Positions 9,118-20,275 of a stretch of 64,000 bases of DNA are shown here, piece by piece. Positions within the stretch are counted from its first letter, which is position 1. Each line of letters starts with the position of its first letter. Source of the DNA: Anisodus tanguticus (lineage: Eukaryota; Streptophyta; Magnoliopsida; Solanales; Solanaceae); the NCBI GenBank assembly GCA_034509755.1, contig CM067545.1:46059062-46123061 (forward strand), read 5' to 3'. The notes under the pieces were generated by a model. The model was not told the origin of the DNA. It saw only the letters and a list, made by a program, of their open reading frames with translations, and did no database searches. The position numbers were made by a program, and so were the translations under genes.

Positions 9118-11616
9118 ACACACACGCATATTGTACCCCGCCCTAGATAATAAGAAGAACTTCAATTTGATCTAACTTTTATACACCGATGATGATAATA
9201 AAACTTAAACTATCAATGTAGCTAAATTTGTATGTTATACTTGATTCTTTAATCTTATTTTTCAAGTTTCTAATTCACTATTAATTATCTAGATTCTAAC
9301 ATTGGTAAATCAATTTTTCGAGTAACTTATCTAGTATGTGAGTGAAACCATGCCCTACGGATCCATTTGGGTCATACCTTTCGGACCATTTAGTTTCACA
9401 AGTCAAAATAACTTGGGACACATCATGATCCACTTTGGATATGACATTTGCTGGATCAATTATGAATCATCTCCTAACTTGATTTTTCTTTTTGTTTTGT
9501 ATGATAGTGTAATTTTTGTTTATACTGTTAGTTTATATAGAGATTGAACTCATTTAAATTTAGCAAAGTGCAAAAAGTTTTTATCACAAGCGACAATGTG
9601 AGATGCACAAGGGAGCCCACTGTTGTTAAATCCACTACTGTTACTAAGTAATAATGAATCCAGCAATTGCCAGTTTGCAGTTGCTATATATTTCTCTGTT
9701 TGTGCACTATTTCATTTCCATTTCCTCAAATCTTTTTACCTTTTTGTTGTACTAGGTAAAGCACCCACATAAACATTGTCCTACCAACAGCTCTATATTG
9801 CATTATCCATCAAACTGTTCTAACTTAAGGGAACTACATTGCTTAATTATTTTAAATCTCACTTTGGACTTTTCTCCAAATGATGGAGTTAGTATCTTGT
9901 TCATTAGACTCTGTAATTAAAGGATGTGGTAAAATGGTAAAGGTTCTTTTACTCTTAAGTAAGAGGTGTCGGGTTTGAGCCGTAAGAATTATCCTCTTCC
10001 ATAAGGAGCGTTAAAATCATGGGTAGAGCTAGGGTACATGAAATTCCTTCATCGAAAAATTACACCGCATATATAAAGTCAAAATTATCTTACTTGTGTA
10101 CGTAATAGATGTTGAATCTCCTTGGCTTCTCGTATATTTACTTCTTTGCATATATTTGGAATCTCATCCAGGCTCCGCACTGATTAAAACCTGTTAATCT
10201 TAATTAGTCGAGTCGATAGATTTCAGATACAACAGGTTAACCCCCCACCCACCCCGGGAAAAAAAGTACATTAGACTTTACAGTATTTGAAGGGTGTAAA
10301 GGTAAACATAACTGGAGGATTTTTGGTTGCAGATCTAGCTCTCAAAATAAATAGGTCCAACATTTAGCCTTAATTGAAACATGCTATTCCAAAGTCCTAT
10401 TATATTGGAGTATTACTTTTGGTCTTTCTGGGAATTGCTTCATATTTGTAACTCTTATTAAAAAATTCTACTAGTATTTGTATGTTTTTTTTTTCCTATT
10501 CTTTTTTGGTATTTTCTGTTGGTCTAAATTGTGGATGATGCAGATTCGCGTGTTGTCCTATACTGAACAAGTGAAATAATGATAGTCTGCCAAAATCTAC
10601 TACTATTAGAATATGCATAGTAGACTAGGCACTCTTTGCATGTTTTGGCAGTTGTCACCACAAAGGCTAATTGTTTTTTTAAAAAACACTGTTCAAAGAT
10701 AAGAATGGACATAGAAAGAACTTAAGAAATATTAATGACATTTCTTGTCGGTGGCTGTAATTCATTATTTCCAAGAACTTGTATGTTATTTTCAGTCAAA
10801 TCTAAGGATATTGAACGATTGGTCTTAGGTTATTTTTTTACCATGGCTGGATTTCAGGTAACTTTTGTGCACCTCAATTATTTCGTTGGAGATAGGCTAT
10901 CTGTCATCAACACATGTATAGAGTAATTTTATATATCCAAACTTACACGAATGGGAAAAATCATTAAGTATTTTGTGTCAATCTTGGTCTAGCTAGGTTA
11001 TTTGTTCATGGTATGGTAGACAGAACCACAATCATGGAAGGTAGAGACGGAGTTAAGATTTAAAATTTATATATTCTCAATTTTCATCAAACTCATAACT
11101 CATCTTAGTTACTTGGTTCGCAATTGTGAACTATCACCAGACTCACAACTCTTCTTAGCTATTGGGTTCATCTGAATTCATATATAGTACTCTACCTCCG
11201 CCCTCTAAGGAAGGTGATTCCAATTGAATCTCTTTCATTGAAAAATCGTACTTTGCAAATAATGCAACAATATTTATTTCATATTTGTATTAACTTTTGT
11301 ATCGCCTATAATGACAAAGTTAGTTCAAAAGTTGCTTGAGGTCACTAATTCAATCTTTTTAAGTTCCTTGTTAAAATTCTTGATTCCGCCACTGACGATA
11401 GACATTAGGGTAAAAACAATTTCTAACATGGTTATATCTTGCAGGAGCTATTATCGTTGTACACAAGATAATTGTAGAGTTAAGAAAAGGGTGGAAAGAT
11501 TAGCAGAAGATCCAAGAATGGTGATTACAACATATGAAGGGAGGCATGTTCACTCTCCATCACATGATGAAGAGGATTCACAAGCTTCATCTCAACTTAA
11601 TAATATCTTATGGTAG
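7171..11616 (+). CDS. WRKY13: WRKY transcription factor, group IIc (WRKY13-like), three exons
   Basis: Exons 7171-7469, 7739-7960 and 11445-11616 join to 693 nt (230 residues). All junctions are GT-AG. The second intron splits the Arg codon after the WRKY motif (CAT CCC AG|G AGC), the conserved phase-2 intron of WRKY genes. Seen: WRKYGQK at residues 159-165; a zinc site with C179-X4-C184-X23-H208-X-H210; a basic stretch KMKKIKSSRRKVREPR before the domain, likely nuclear localisation; a Ser/Thr/Pro-rich N-terminus; a C-terminus ending NNILW. The block VREPRFCFKTMSDVDVLDDGYKWRKYGQKVVKNTQHPR and the Trp end resemble Arabidopsis WRKY13, a W-box-binding nuclear regulator of stem lignification and flowering. 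A WRKY12-type paralogue is less likely because NTQHPR and HSPS match WRKY13. The start is the first ATG after the TATA box and (CA)n leader. The gene looks intact. Exon 2 is copied at 24268-24504. Confidence 0.92.
7568..7730. repeat. dispersed foldback repeat in WRKY intron 1
   Basis: It runs from ggacggagctaggg to ctggtttcgccactga, whose ends are roughly inverted (cggagctagg against ggcgaaaccag). This cggagc...gccactg repeat is very common in Solanaceae. Its right end stops 8 bp before the splice acceptor of exon 2, so the acceptor's upstream sequence is repeat-derived. Confidence 0.55.
8140..8315 (-). mobile_element. degenerate TS-type SINE in WRKY intron 2
   Basis: On the minus strand it shows the TS-family order: a tRNA-like head (gtggtgccatatccttcatc), a decayed box B, ggagcggtttcccc, a gcgggaattcaaatta block and a final cgtataccgaacgcc. 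No clear target duplication. Confidence 0.45.
9083..9115 (+). repeat. C23 run followed by A10
   Basis: Twenty-three consecutive C (9083-9105), then ten A (9106-9115), then a short CA repeat. The reported length may be affected by sequencing slippage. Confidence 0.85.
9915..10010 (+). mobile_element. 5' part of a TS-type SINE in WRKY intron 2
   Basis: Keeps a box A-like head (gatgtggtaaaatggtaaagg), a box B-like gggtttgagcc and the start of the TS body (ccataaggagcg), then stops abruptly where a cggagc-type repeat begins. Confidence 0.45.
10012..10190. repeat. dispersed foldback repeat in WRKY intron 2
   Basis: Same family as 7568-7730: ggtagagctagggtacatg, then ttccttcatcgaaaaattacac, aaagtcaaaattatctt, ttgaatctccttggcttctcg and a right end near aggctccgcactg. 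Confidence 0.5.
11042..11400. repeat. two degenerate copies of cggagc/gccactg-type repeats
   Basis: One piece starts gtagagacggagttaag (about 11042) and ends near tacctccgccct (11205). A second runs to tgattccgccactgacg (about 11400) and ends 44 bp before exon 3. Boundaries are approximate. Confidence 0.4.
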
Positions 11617-12203
11617 TTAATAGTTAAATATATATCGTAAGTCTTTTATATACTCATTTTTATTAACCCTCTTTGGTTTTTCATGTAATGGAAATAGGTT
11701 CATTTCCTAGTTTACTGATGATGCTATTAACTGTAAAGTCCAATGTGATTTGTATGTGGACCACTGGACTTGGCTCTTTACTTTGATGGGCCTCATGCCT
11801 CCCATTATATTGTACTAAGGAAAGTCGGAAGGCAAAAGAAAGTAAACTAAATTTGTGGTCTTATATTTCATATGCTAGCTTGTTATATTTAACAAACTAC
11901 AACGTCATCCTCGTTCTTGATTAGGTAGCAAATAATTCACATATGCTTGTTTCCAGTAGACCAAAATAGTTATGATGTTATTTTAACACACGACTTTAAC
12001 ACTAAAGGGGTGAATAGTGTTTTAGTAAATTTTTACTTCTTAAAACTTTGCCCAAGTTGTGAAAGAAATTGTTGAATTAAGTAAAGAAAATTGGTCATTA
12101 GTATTAGTTCAACTAACTTCTGAAGTGATATAATGCAGAATATAATTAACACGAATTTGAGGAATAAAAATCAACTCGATGGTAGCAACTCTTCTAAGTA
12201 AGA
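11617..12203 (+). other. 3' flank of the WRKY gene
   Basis: Holds the 3' untranslated region and downstream DNA. AT-rich with several AATAAA-like strings; the poly(A) site cannot be fixed from sequence. No further gene seen. Confidence 0.5.
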
Positions 12204-12339
12204 GGGTGTTTGGATTAACTTTTTGAAAGTAGCTTATAAGCTAGAAGCTAAAAGTAATAAGTTGACAATAACTTTTGGTTTATTTTTGTACTTTTTTGAT
12301 GTAAGTGTTTAAAAGCATTTTTTATCTTTCTCAAACACC
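12204..12339. repeat. small foldback (hAT-like MITE?), 136 bp
   Basis: Ends ggtgtttg and caaacacc are perfect 8-bp inverted repeats enclosing taacttttt...agcttataagctagaagc...aaaagcattttttatc, a pattern common in Solanaceae short repeats. No convincing target duplication, so the class is uncertain. Confidence 0.4.
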
Positions 12340-14232
12340 ACAAAACTCTAGTTTAAGAGTTAAAAAATATTCAGAAAGAAATAACAAATAACAATGCTTC
12401 TTGAATAAGCAAATTTTGGATACAACTCAAAACACTTATTACAAATACTAGACCAACTATAGCTAGTCCTATGTTTACCTCTGCAAACTAAATCTTTCTC
12501 ACCTACAATCCTATTAGCTAATCCTCCGGAAAAAAAACAACAACGCAGAATTGCTCGATCTTCTACAAAGAAGTATAAAACAGTGACAACAACAATAGAT
12601 GAGATAAATCGGCTGACCTTCAAGAGATGTCTGTCCCTCTGCTTGAAATGGCCATCATATGTTGTTATAGTAATTGGTTGCAACAATCAAAGTAGAATCA
12701 AACAGGTGGCGACTGGCGATTTCATATGTATAGACTAAGTTGCAAAATAAGAAATTAGTGTCGAACATGTACTTACAGATGATCAACTAGCAAATTCACT
12801 AATTAAGTCTGTGCCAAGGCGGCAATTTCTTCAATAGATTTACAAGATTGGCCGCCTTCCAACTCAACCAATCTTGCAAGGGCATGATAAATTATATCTC
12901 AGCAAATCACTTAATCCTAATTTTTAGTTATTTTAAATTAATTGTATATCTCCTGTATCTATCCTTTCAACTTTAAACATGTTGTAATTATATATATATA
13001 TTGTGTGTGAAATCATCAACAAGTAAACAAGCTTCCACACAATATCTTGTGCCTCTTTACATATCAACAAACCACGATAAATTAACATGGTATGGTACGT
13101 GGGTAAATTTACCCTTTCTTCACCTCATGATACCTATATCTTAGAAAGTTCTACCTTTCCTTCATTATTTATTTAAGACTTTTTAAAGTTGTAGACTAAT
13201 GTTTATACCTTAGTTGAGTGCATTATGTTATTTTCCTACTATAGCAGTCCTTTTTTTTTTTCAATAAAGGAGCAAAGGAAATGCATGTGGTTACTATAAT
13301 ACAACATTTTTAAACCCAGCTTTTGATATATTTCTTTCCCAATGGAAGGCATTATATTCAAATTTGTTATTGGAATTGTTTGTGTTTGTCCATGAAGTTT
13401 GTTTTCCTCGCTACTTTTGGTTCCAGATAGAGCAAAAATGGCTTAAAACTTCTGATGTTCGATTTGGATATTTTATAACTTATTTGGAACTTTAAGCTCC
13501 TTAGTACTTATTGAGCAAAAATGGGAAACGTGAAAGTTTATCGTTCAGGAGTATCTCAAGATATTTGGAAAACAGATAATGGGCTCAACATGCTATTCTC
13601 ACCATTTCACCAAGTCTTAGTCCACAAATGTTTTTTCAAACAACTAGTTGGTTGGCCCATTCAACTCTGCAAATCCAAATGCTTAAAGGTAAATTATGTT
13701 AGAGGGCCATCTAACATAATTCAATATCAAAGGTAGTTCTTTTATGTCACAGAATAACTCGTTTGACTCTCGAAAAGTGAAAAGTGTTAAAAAAATTGGA
13801 ACGGAGGGAGTACTATTCATATCACCGCGTGCGTAAAAATCATAACCAATTGATAGCACCTAAAGAACAGCCGAGATTAGTTAAAGGCACTGCTAAAAAG
13901 AAATGTGAAATTCATCGGAAATCGATACTCGAAAACGTTTTCTATGGATTTCCTGTTGAACATCGGAAATTCACACTTTCTTAATTCAGTTAAGGTTAAG
14001 ACATAATATATGAGTGTTCGCATTGATGTATATATAGCTTTTGCATTTAACAAACATTAAAAAAGAAAAAAATGCTACATGTATATTCTAGACAACTAGG
14101 TTAACTAAATTGCTTAAATTTCTATTATTGAATTGACATGAAAAGAGAGTGGACATTCAAGTTTGTAAGAAAAGAGTGTACTTAGACATGCAAGGGGGAA
14201 TCCAAGGAAGATACCTTCATTATGTACAAAAT
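12340..14232. other. intergenic DNA, no gene seen
   Basis: Frames at 12360-12686 (minus), 13521-13736 and 13784-13984 (plus) encode no domain I recognise. A Stowaway-like end (ggaacggagggagta, about 13799-13813) has no partner end visible. Competing small hairpins occur at 12816-12876. Confidence 0.5.
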
Positions 14233-14237
14233 ATTAC

Positions 14238-14428
14238 TGATAGAAATCAAAATCGTGTATCTCACGTACAACTTATGTATATTTAGGTTACTTACCATAT
14301 TTTGTAGAATCATTGTACAAGTGTAATTAGGATATTAGTATTATAGTAGGAATATGATTTTCCATATTTAGAGATTGTATATATAGACCTCTTCATTAAT
14401 GAAAATAATCAAGGGATTATTTCTTTCA
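14238..14428 (+). repeat. 5' LTR of copia element
   Basis: 191 bp, TG...CA, starts tgatagaaatc and ends ttctttca. Matches 17905-18102 over its whole length. Confidence 0.93.
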
Positions 14429-14440
14429 TGGTATCAGAAT
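14429..14440 (+). other. primer-binding site (tRNA-Met type)
   Basis: tggtatcagaat directly abuts the LTR end and matches the 3' end complement of plant initiator tRNA-Met used by most copia elements. Confidence 0.8.
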
Positions 14441-14589
14441 TCTAGGGCAAAATTTTCTTCTCCCAACTATACTTCCGCCACCTAGCACCCTCAGAATCCG
14501 CGATTATGACACTTTTTTTTTCTTCTAAATTTTTTCCTATCTTCCCAAATTCTCTTCCTAATCCCTAATTCTCCTCTTGTTCTTTCTTT

Positions 14590-15246
14590 ATGTCTACCTC
14601 AAAGAACACGTTTCATCCTACCCGTACCATCTCAAACATCAAGAACTACATCCCCATCGTTCTTGAGATGGAAAACGTCCAATACGCGACGTGGGCAGAA
14701 TTATTTAAAGTTCATGCACCCTCGCATCAAGTCCTTCACCACATTATCTCCGCGGATACAGACAAGGAGAAGGTGCCTACCGCCAATGATGACCCTGTGT
14801 TATGGACGATTCTTGATACTATCGTACTCCAGTGGATATATTTCACTATCTCTACGGACCTTTTACAGACGATTATTGAACCCGACGCCACGACGATGGA
14901 TACTTGGAATAGGGTGTGTGATATAATCCAAGATAACAAAAATTCTCGTGCCGTCACTCTTGAGCAGGAATTCTCCCATGTCATTATGGAGGATTTTCCA
15001 AATGTCTCAGCTTATTGTAAAAGGCTGAAGAAATTGGCAGATCAACTCAAGAACGTTGGTGCGCCCGTCACGAATGAACGTCTTGTTCTTCAGATGGTTG
15101 CCGGCCTATCCGAGACCTATAATGGTGTTGGGACTCTTCTTCGTCAAACCAGCCCTCTTCCTCATTTTATCAAGTTTGGTCTATGCTCACCCTTGAAGAG
15201 GCAGGGTTGGCTAAAAAGGCCGCAACTAGAGCAACTTCCGCCATAA
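14590..15246 (+). CDS. copia Gag-like protein (218 aa)
   Basis: An open frame starting MSTSKNTFHPTRTISNIKNY. It contains the copia gag core (ATWAELFKVHAPSHQV, MDTWNRVCDIIQDNKNSRAV, FPNVSAYCKRLKKLADQL, ERLVLQMVAGL). Gag forms the particle shell that packages element RNA. The frame stops before the expected Gly/Arg-rich or CCHC tail, which continues in other frames to about 15700, so it is truncated by a frameshift. It stands 161 bp after the LTR and is the first coding region of the element. Confidence 0.75.
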   Translation: MSTSKNTFHPTRTISNIKNYIPIVLEMENVQYATWAELFKVHAPSHQVLHHIISADTDKEKVPTANDDPVLWTILDTIVLQWIYFTISTDLLQTIIEPDATTMDTWNRVCDIIQDNKNSRAVTLEQEFSHVIMEDFPNVSAYCKRLKKLADQLKNVGAPVTNERLVLQMVAGLSETYNGVGTLLRQTSPLPHFIKFGLCSPLKRQGWLKRPQLEQLPP

Positions 15247-15299
15247 TGGCGGCCTCCCCATAAGATTCCTACTCTCCATCATCTTCTGCTAATTCCACT

Positions 15300-17907
15300 C
15301 TAAATTAGAACAACGGGGGTGGAAAATGGGATCAAAATTTGAAGTCCGGTGGAAAAGGGGGCGGCCGCGACAAAGGAAGCAGCCGCAGCGGTAACGATGG
15401 CGGCATTAGTGGTCAGGGTGGCAACCGACAGAGGCAACCACAGCTTGGGTCAGGGCAGTAGACCAACAGTGCCGTTGGCCAGTGGGCCTGACAGTGGCCC
15501 AACTGGCCCAGTTACCCCTTTCCAGTTCCAGCAGTCTACCCAGCGAATGGGCCCGCCAACAGATGCCCAATTCGCCGCCAGGTTCCAACAGTTTACCCAG
15601 CGAATTAGGTCAGCCAGCAGAGGCCCAATTCGCAGCAGTTTCAGTCCAGTCAGTACGCTGTTGGGCCTTGTCAGCAGCCTTCACGGTTGAGGGCCTAGCA
15701 GCAATTCTGACACCCACGGATATCGAGGTAGCGATGCATACACTTGGATTAAATCCCCCAAATACAAATTGGTACATGGATATCGGAGCCACTTCTCATA
15801 TGACGTCTGCACAAGGTAATCTCTCATCTTATTTCAATTTGAGCAAAGATCGTGGCATAATTATTGGTAATAGCAATTCAATTTCAATTCGTGATGAAAC
15901 CCAATTTTCATTTGCTTAAGTGTCTAAATCTGTGTCGAGTGCTTATAATTTTTTGGACGATACTCCTTCCCCGTATATTCTATAACAGTGGGCCCACTCT
16001 ACCCGTGAGTCACATCTGCCAACAGGTCCACTGCCTGCTGGCCCAAATATTCTCCCTACCGCACCATCCAGTGACACAGTCCCATCAGCCACTATTTCTC
16101 GGCCAGTAGACCCACTGCCTGCTGGCCCAAATACCTCCAGTCCAGTTGAATTTTCCAGGCCAGCAGGCCCAGTAAATTACCCGCCTGACCCAATATCACG
16201 GCCAGTAGGCCCACTGCCTGTTGGCCAGTCCCGAGGCAGTTCGCCAACATCAACGGTCCAGTCCGTTTCTATTTCAAGTCAAGGGCCCGTTACTCGTAGC
16301 CAAATGGGTATTTTAAACCTAAATGATATTTTAATTTACATTCGAATGTCACTAAAACACCCCTACCACGTAACCCACTGTCCGCCCTTCATGATCCAAA
16401 TTGAAAAAATGGCCATGGATGATGAATATAATGCTCTTATTGAAAATAAGATGTGGGAGTTGGTGCCTCGTTCGATTGGTGTCAATATTATTCGGTCTAT
16501 GTAATTTTTTACTCATAAGGAAAATTCTGACGGTTCGTTTGAGATGCATAAGGCCCGTCTTGTAGGTGATAGTAAACTCAATAGGTTGGCGTGGATTGTG
16601 GTGAGACGTTTAGTCCGGTGGTCAAACCGGCTACCCATTCGCACTGTTCTCAGTCTGGCTCTCTTGAAAGCATGACCCATTTATCAGTTGGATGTGAAAA
16701 ATGTTTTCTTACACGATGATCTTAAGGAGACAGTTTACATGCATCAACCCTTAGGTTTTAAGGACCCCAATTATCATCACCATGTATGTTTGCTGAAAAA
16801 GTCATTGTATGGGCTTAAGCAGGCCCCACGAGCTTGGTATAAGAGGTTTACAGATTATGTGTCTACTATTGGGTTTTCTCACAGCAGGTCTGATCATTCT
16901 CTGTTCATCTATCGTCGTGGTACTTCTCTAGTTTACATTTTGTTATATGTGGATGATATAATTTTGACTGCCTCCTCTAATACTTTGCGCAAGTCTATCA
17001 TGTCCCTTTTCAGTTCAGAATTTGCTATGAAATACTTGGGGCCCTTGAGTTATTTTTTGGGTATAGTTGTCACTCGTTATGCAGGTGACCTATTTTTATC
17101 ACAGAAGAAGTATGCGGCTGAGATTATTGAGAGATCTGACATGTCATTTTGTAAGTCCTCTTCTACTACGGTTGATACCAAACTGAAGCTGAGTGCTACT
17201 TCTAGCACACCATACGAAGATCTTACCCACTATCGTAGTCTTGCAGGGGCTCTTCAGTATCTTACTTTCATGAGACCATATATTACTTATGCAGTACAAC
17301 ATGTGTGTTTATTTATGCATGATTCATGGATTGAGCACATGCATGCGCTCATACGCATTATACGATATGTACAGAGCACATTTGATTATGGATTGCATTT
17401 ATATCCATCCTCCGTCTATACTCTCGTGTTGTATACAAATGCTGATTGAGGTGGACGTCCAGATACCAGACGGTCGACATCTGATTATTGTATGTTTCTT
17501 GGTAATAACTTGGTCTCTTGGTCAGCAAAACGACATGTTACATTATCGCGATCCAGTGCGGAGAGTATCGAGGGGTAGTCAATGTGGTGTCTGAGTCATG
17601 TTGGCTGCGTAATCTACATTTAGAGCTTCACATTCCTATTCAGAAAGCTACCTTGGTCTACTGTGATAATGTTAGTGCAGTCTATCTCTCTGGGAATCCG
17701 GTCCAACATCAGCGCACTAAACATATCGAGATGAATATTCACTTTGTTCGCAAAAAGGTAGCTCGTGGACAAGTATGTGTCTTGCATGTCCCTTCAAGGT
17801 ACCAAATTGCTGACATTTTTACTAAGGGTCTTCCCTTGGTTCTGTTTGAAGATTTTAGGGACAGTCTCAGCGCACGACAACCGCCCGCTATGACTGCGAG
17901 GGTGTGA
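15300..17907 (+). pseudogene. copia pol remnant: protease, RT, RNase H (no integrase)
   Basis: In order: Gln/Ser-rich gag tail (15349-15690); protease with WYMDIGATSHMTS near 15772, where the catalytic DTGA has become DIGA; then no gag-pre-integrase or integrase. A degenerate repeat-rich linker (16020-16220, recurring ggcccactgcctgctggccc) leads into the RT start (16390-16504). RT follows at 16688-17449, with MDVKNVFLHDDL, YGLKQAPRAWYKRF and LLYVDDIILTASS, and RNase H at 17450-17907 with YCDNVSAVYLS and RTKHIEMNIHFVRKKV. Stops and shifts lie near 16504, 17449 and 17595. It cannot integrate by itself. Confidence 0.88.
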
Positions 17908-18102
17908 TAGAAACCAAAACCGTGTATCTCACGGACAACTTATGTATATTTAGGTTACTTACCATATTTTGTAGAATTCTTGTACAAGTGTAATTAGGAT
18001 ATTAGTAATATAGTAGGAATAAGATTTTCCATATTTAGAGATTGTATATTGTATATATAGACCTCTTCATTAATGAAAATAAACAAGAGATTATTTCTTT
18101 CA
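17905..18102 (+). repeat. 3' LTR of copia element
   Basis: 198 bp, preceded by a purine-rich tract (gactgcgagggtg). Seven extra bases (duplication of gtatatt) explain the length difference from the 5' LTR. Confidence 0.92.
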
Positions 18103-18943
18103 ATTACTACTATGTACTATAGTATAGACAACAACTATAGTCTATACACATAGTACGAACTTTTAATAACAATCATAGTACTAAGAAATGTTTATTCTTG
18201 TGTTTAGAGAACTGACTATCATCCTGCCTCTTTGTTTGTTACTTGAAAATTTTGAGAGCACTTGATATGTGTGTTGTATTTAAGTTGTACATTTTACTTG
18301 TCTTTTGATAGAATAGAATATGATGAGATGATATATAATGTCATATTTAAAGTAGCTAGGATAGAATTTTTCGGGTTGTTTGCAAGTGATTGTACTATTC
18401 TAACCAAAATAAATTAGATTGTATTGTACGAGATTATATACGAACGAGAAAAAGTTAAGAAGATCATAGAATGAAGAAATATGTTTTATTGTTTAAAATT
18501 GTTACAATCTTGTGACATGAGCTTTAGATAATTTGATATGAATTACTTTGAATAATAAGGGTGTACATTGACAAATAATGCATGGTATCAACCCACAAAG
18601 TCAGGATTTTGAACAAATATATGTTTAACTGAGCTTCTTAATTTCGATTCAAACTATGTATAAATATTAAAAATATTTATTCAATAAAATTATTCTCATT
18701 CTGATTTCACTTACTCTATAGTATGGATTCATTTCCCTCAATGTCAAAACAAGAGTACTTATTTTGTTGTTTGTTAAAATATATCTAACTTAATATTTGT
18801 GTTCATTATCAATAAACTACTTACATTTAACCTAGTGGCACATAAATTAAATTTGCATATATTTAGCCTTGTATAAGATTTCAAGTTTAAGCGGACACGT
18901 GCATTGATATAATTATATTCCTCTTATACGATAAAAAAGAACA

Positions 18944-19148
18944 GTCCGGTGCACTAAGCTCCCGCTATGCGCAGAGTCTGGTGCACTAAGCTCCGGCTAT
19001 ACGCAGAGTCCGGAGAAGGGTCGGACCACAATGATCTATTGTACACAGTCTTACCTTACATTTTTACAAAAGACTGTTTTCATGACTTGAACATGTGACC
19101 TCCTGATTACATGACAACAACTTACCAGTTATTCCAAGGCTCCCATTC
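18944..19148 (-). mobile_element. Au-type SINE with internal 32-bp tandem duplication
   Basis: The minus strand reads gggagccttggaataactgg at the head, a decayed box B, then ttttgtaaaaatgtaaggta, gtacaatagatcattgtggt, ccggacccttctccggactc and an agcttagtgcaccgg end. This is the Au SINE pattern shared by many plants. The 32 bp near the 3' end is present twice (18944-18975 and 18976-19007). Confidence 0.6.
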
Positions 19149-19499
19149 GATCCTCTTATCGGATATTATATATAAATCATCAATTCGAACTTGATTATTA
19201 ATCACATCAATATCCAAATATTCCGTTTGAAGCTAAAGGCAAAACGTACGTCCTTATCCTAATGCATGGAATCAATTGATCCAATTAAATAAGTAAGTCA
19301 CATACTTAGTTTACCTATAAATTATTACAAAGAACCTTATTATAAGAAAATCTAAAAACTAGCACGTGAGTCCCACTAATCTCTCCATTTGTCTTGACCA
19401 AATTATGGGGCTTCATTCACATCCTTCCAAAATAATCCTCTTTTAAAGGGTAATTAATAAAAAAATGTAATTTTAAAAAGTTAATAAAATAAGCAAAGT

Positions 19500-19740
19500 G
19501 AAAATCCCCCCACAATGCCTTCCACACAGGAGGACTGGGATCGAATCCCCCACAATGCCTTCTCAATCTAGCTCGTATCCAGAGGTTTACCTAGTGCGCT
19601 TTACATTTTCTATGTGGTTTACGAGCGATTGCACATGAGCGGGTTACCCAGTGCTCACCATAGAGTGCTCACCACAGAGTGCTCACCCGAAGGGCAGAGG
19701 ATATGGTAGAGGTTACGGGTTTCCCCTGGAGTTTAAAAAA
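19500..19740 (-). repeat. unclassified repeat with tRNA-like box B
   Basis: The minus strand has gggggattcgatcccagtcc, a box B-like string. ccccacaatgccttc occurs twice around it, and agtgctcacc occurs three times at 19650-19690. It may be a SINE, but the ends are unclear. Confidence 0.35.
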
Positions 19741-20084
19741 AATTCAAAAAAATATAAAAATAAAACAGTGGAGTCTACATGGAAAAGCTGGTAAAAGAGT
19801 ATGACAGTGTTTCCTTGAATGTACCCCACGTGGGGGCCACTTTGTCGACTCACCACGGGTTCAAAACCCTAATTTCTAGGTTAGTACTTCAATTGTATAC
19901 TTAAATTGTTTTGACCCCTCTTTTTCACTTTTTATTCTTTTCTTCTTTTATAAGAGAAAAATGAATTGCAGTTAGCACCCTAATATTTTGTGTTGACATA
20001 ATCTTAGCACCCATGGTCTAGTTTTCTGTGAAGGCCCAAAATGTGTTGAAGCCATAGTAGAGAATGTATGAAAAAGACCCACGA

Positions 20085-20275
20085 GAGTTGTGGGGAAGTG
20101 GTAAGTACTCTTTCATTCTTAACTAGAAGTCTTAAGTTTGACCTTTACTGGGTGCAGAGTCTTCTTTGTTAGGAAACACTTTATCTACCAATGTACTTCC
20201 CGGCGCGAATTCAAATTTAGTCGTATCTCAATGCGAGTACCGGATACCAAGTGGTGAGAAATAAAAAAAAAATGG
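20085..20275 (+). mobile_element. TS-type SINE
   Basis: Head gagttgtggggaagtggtaag, decayed box B (taagtttgacctttactggg), body with ggcgcgaattcaaatttagtc and tcaatgcgagtaccggatac, then an A10 tail. The match in order to the copies at 5599 and 32285 identifies the family. No clear target duplication. Confidence 0.55.

Larger units (their letters stand above)
7961..11444 (+). other. WRKY intron 2 (3484 bp), repeat-filled
   Basis: It begins gtactt and ends ttgcag. It holds SINE pieces, foldback repeats and a C23/A10 tract, annotated separately. Much of the remainder shows no recognisable feature. Short frames inside it (for example 9338-9547 and 10735-10926) have no similarity I recognise. Confidence 0.8.
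14238..18102 (+). mobile_element. Ty1/copia element with both LTRs, integrase deleted; TSD ATTAC
   Basis: A 3865-bp element bounded by 191- and 198-bp LTRs (TGATAGAAA...TTTCA). The 5-bp duplication ATTAC lies at 14233-14237 and 18103-18107. A primer-binding site complementary to initiator tRNA-Met (tggtatcagaat) follows the 5' LTR at once. Gag is readable, but pol lacks gag-pre-integrase and integrase. By hand the LTRs differ at about 9 positions plus a 7-bp duplication in the 3' copy, so the insertion is not recent. Confidence 0.92.

Noticed and set aside
13784..13984. Small basic protein frame
   Set aside because: No recognisable domain and no supporting context. Part of it overlaps a Stowaway-like end.
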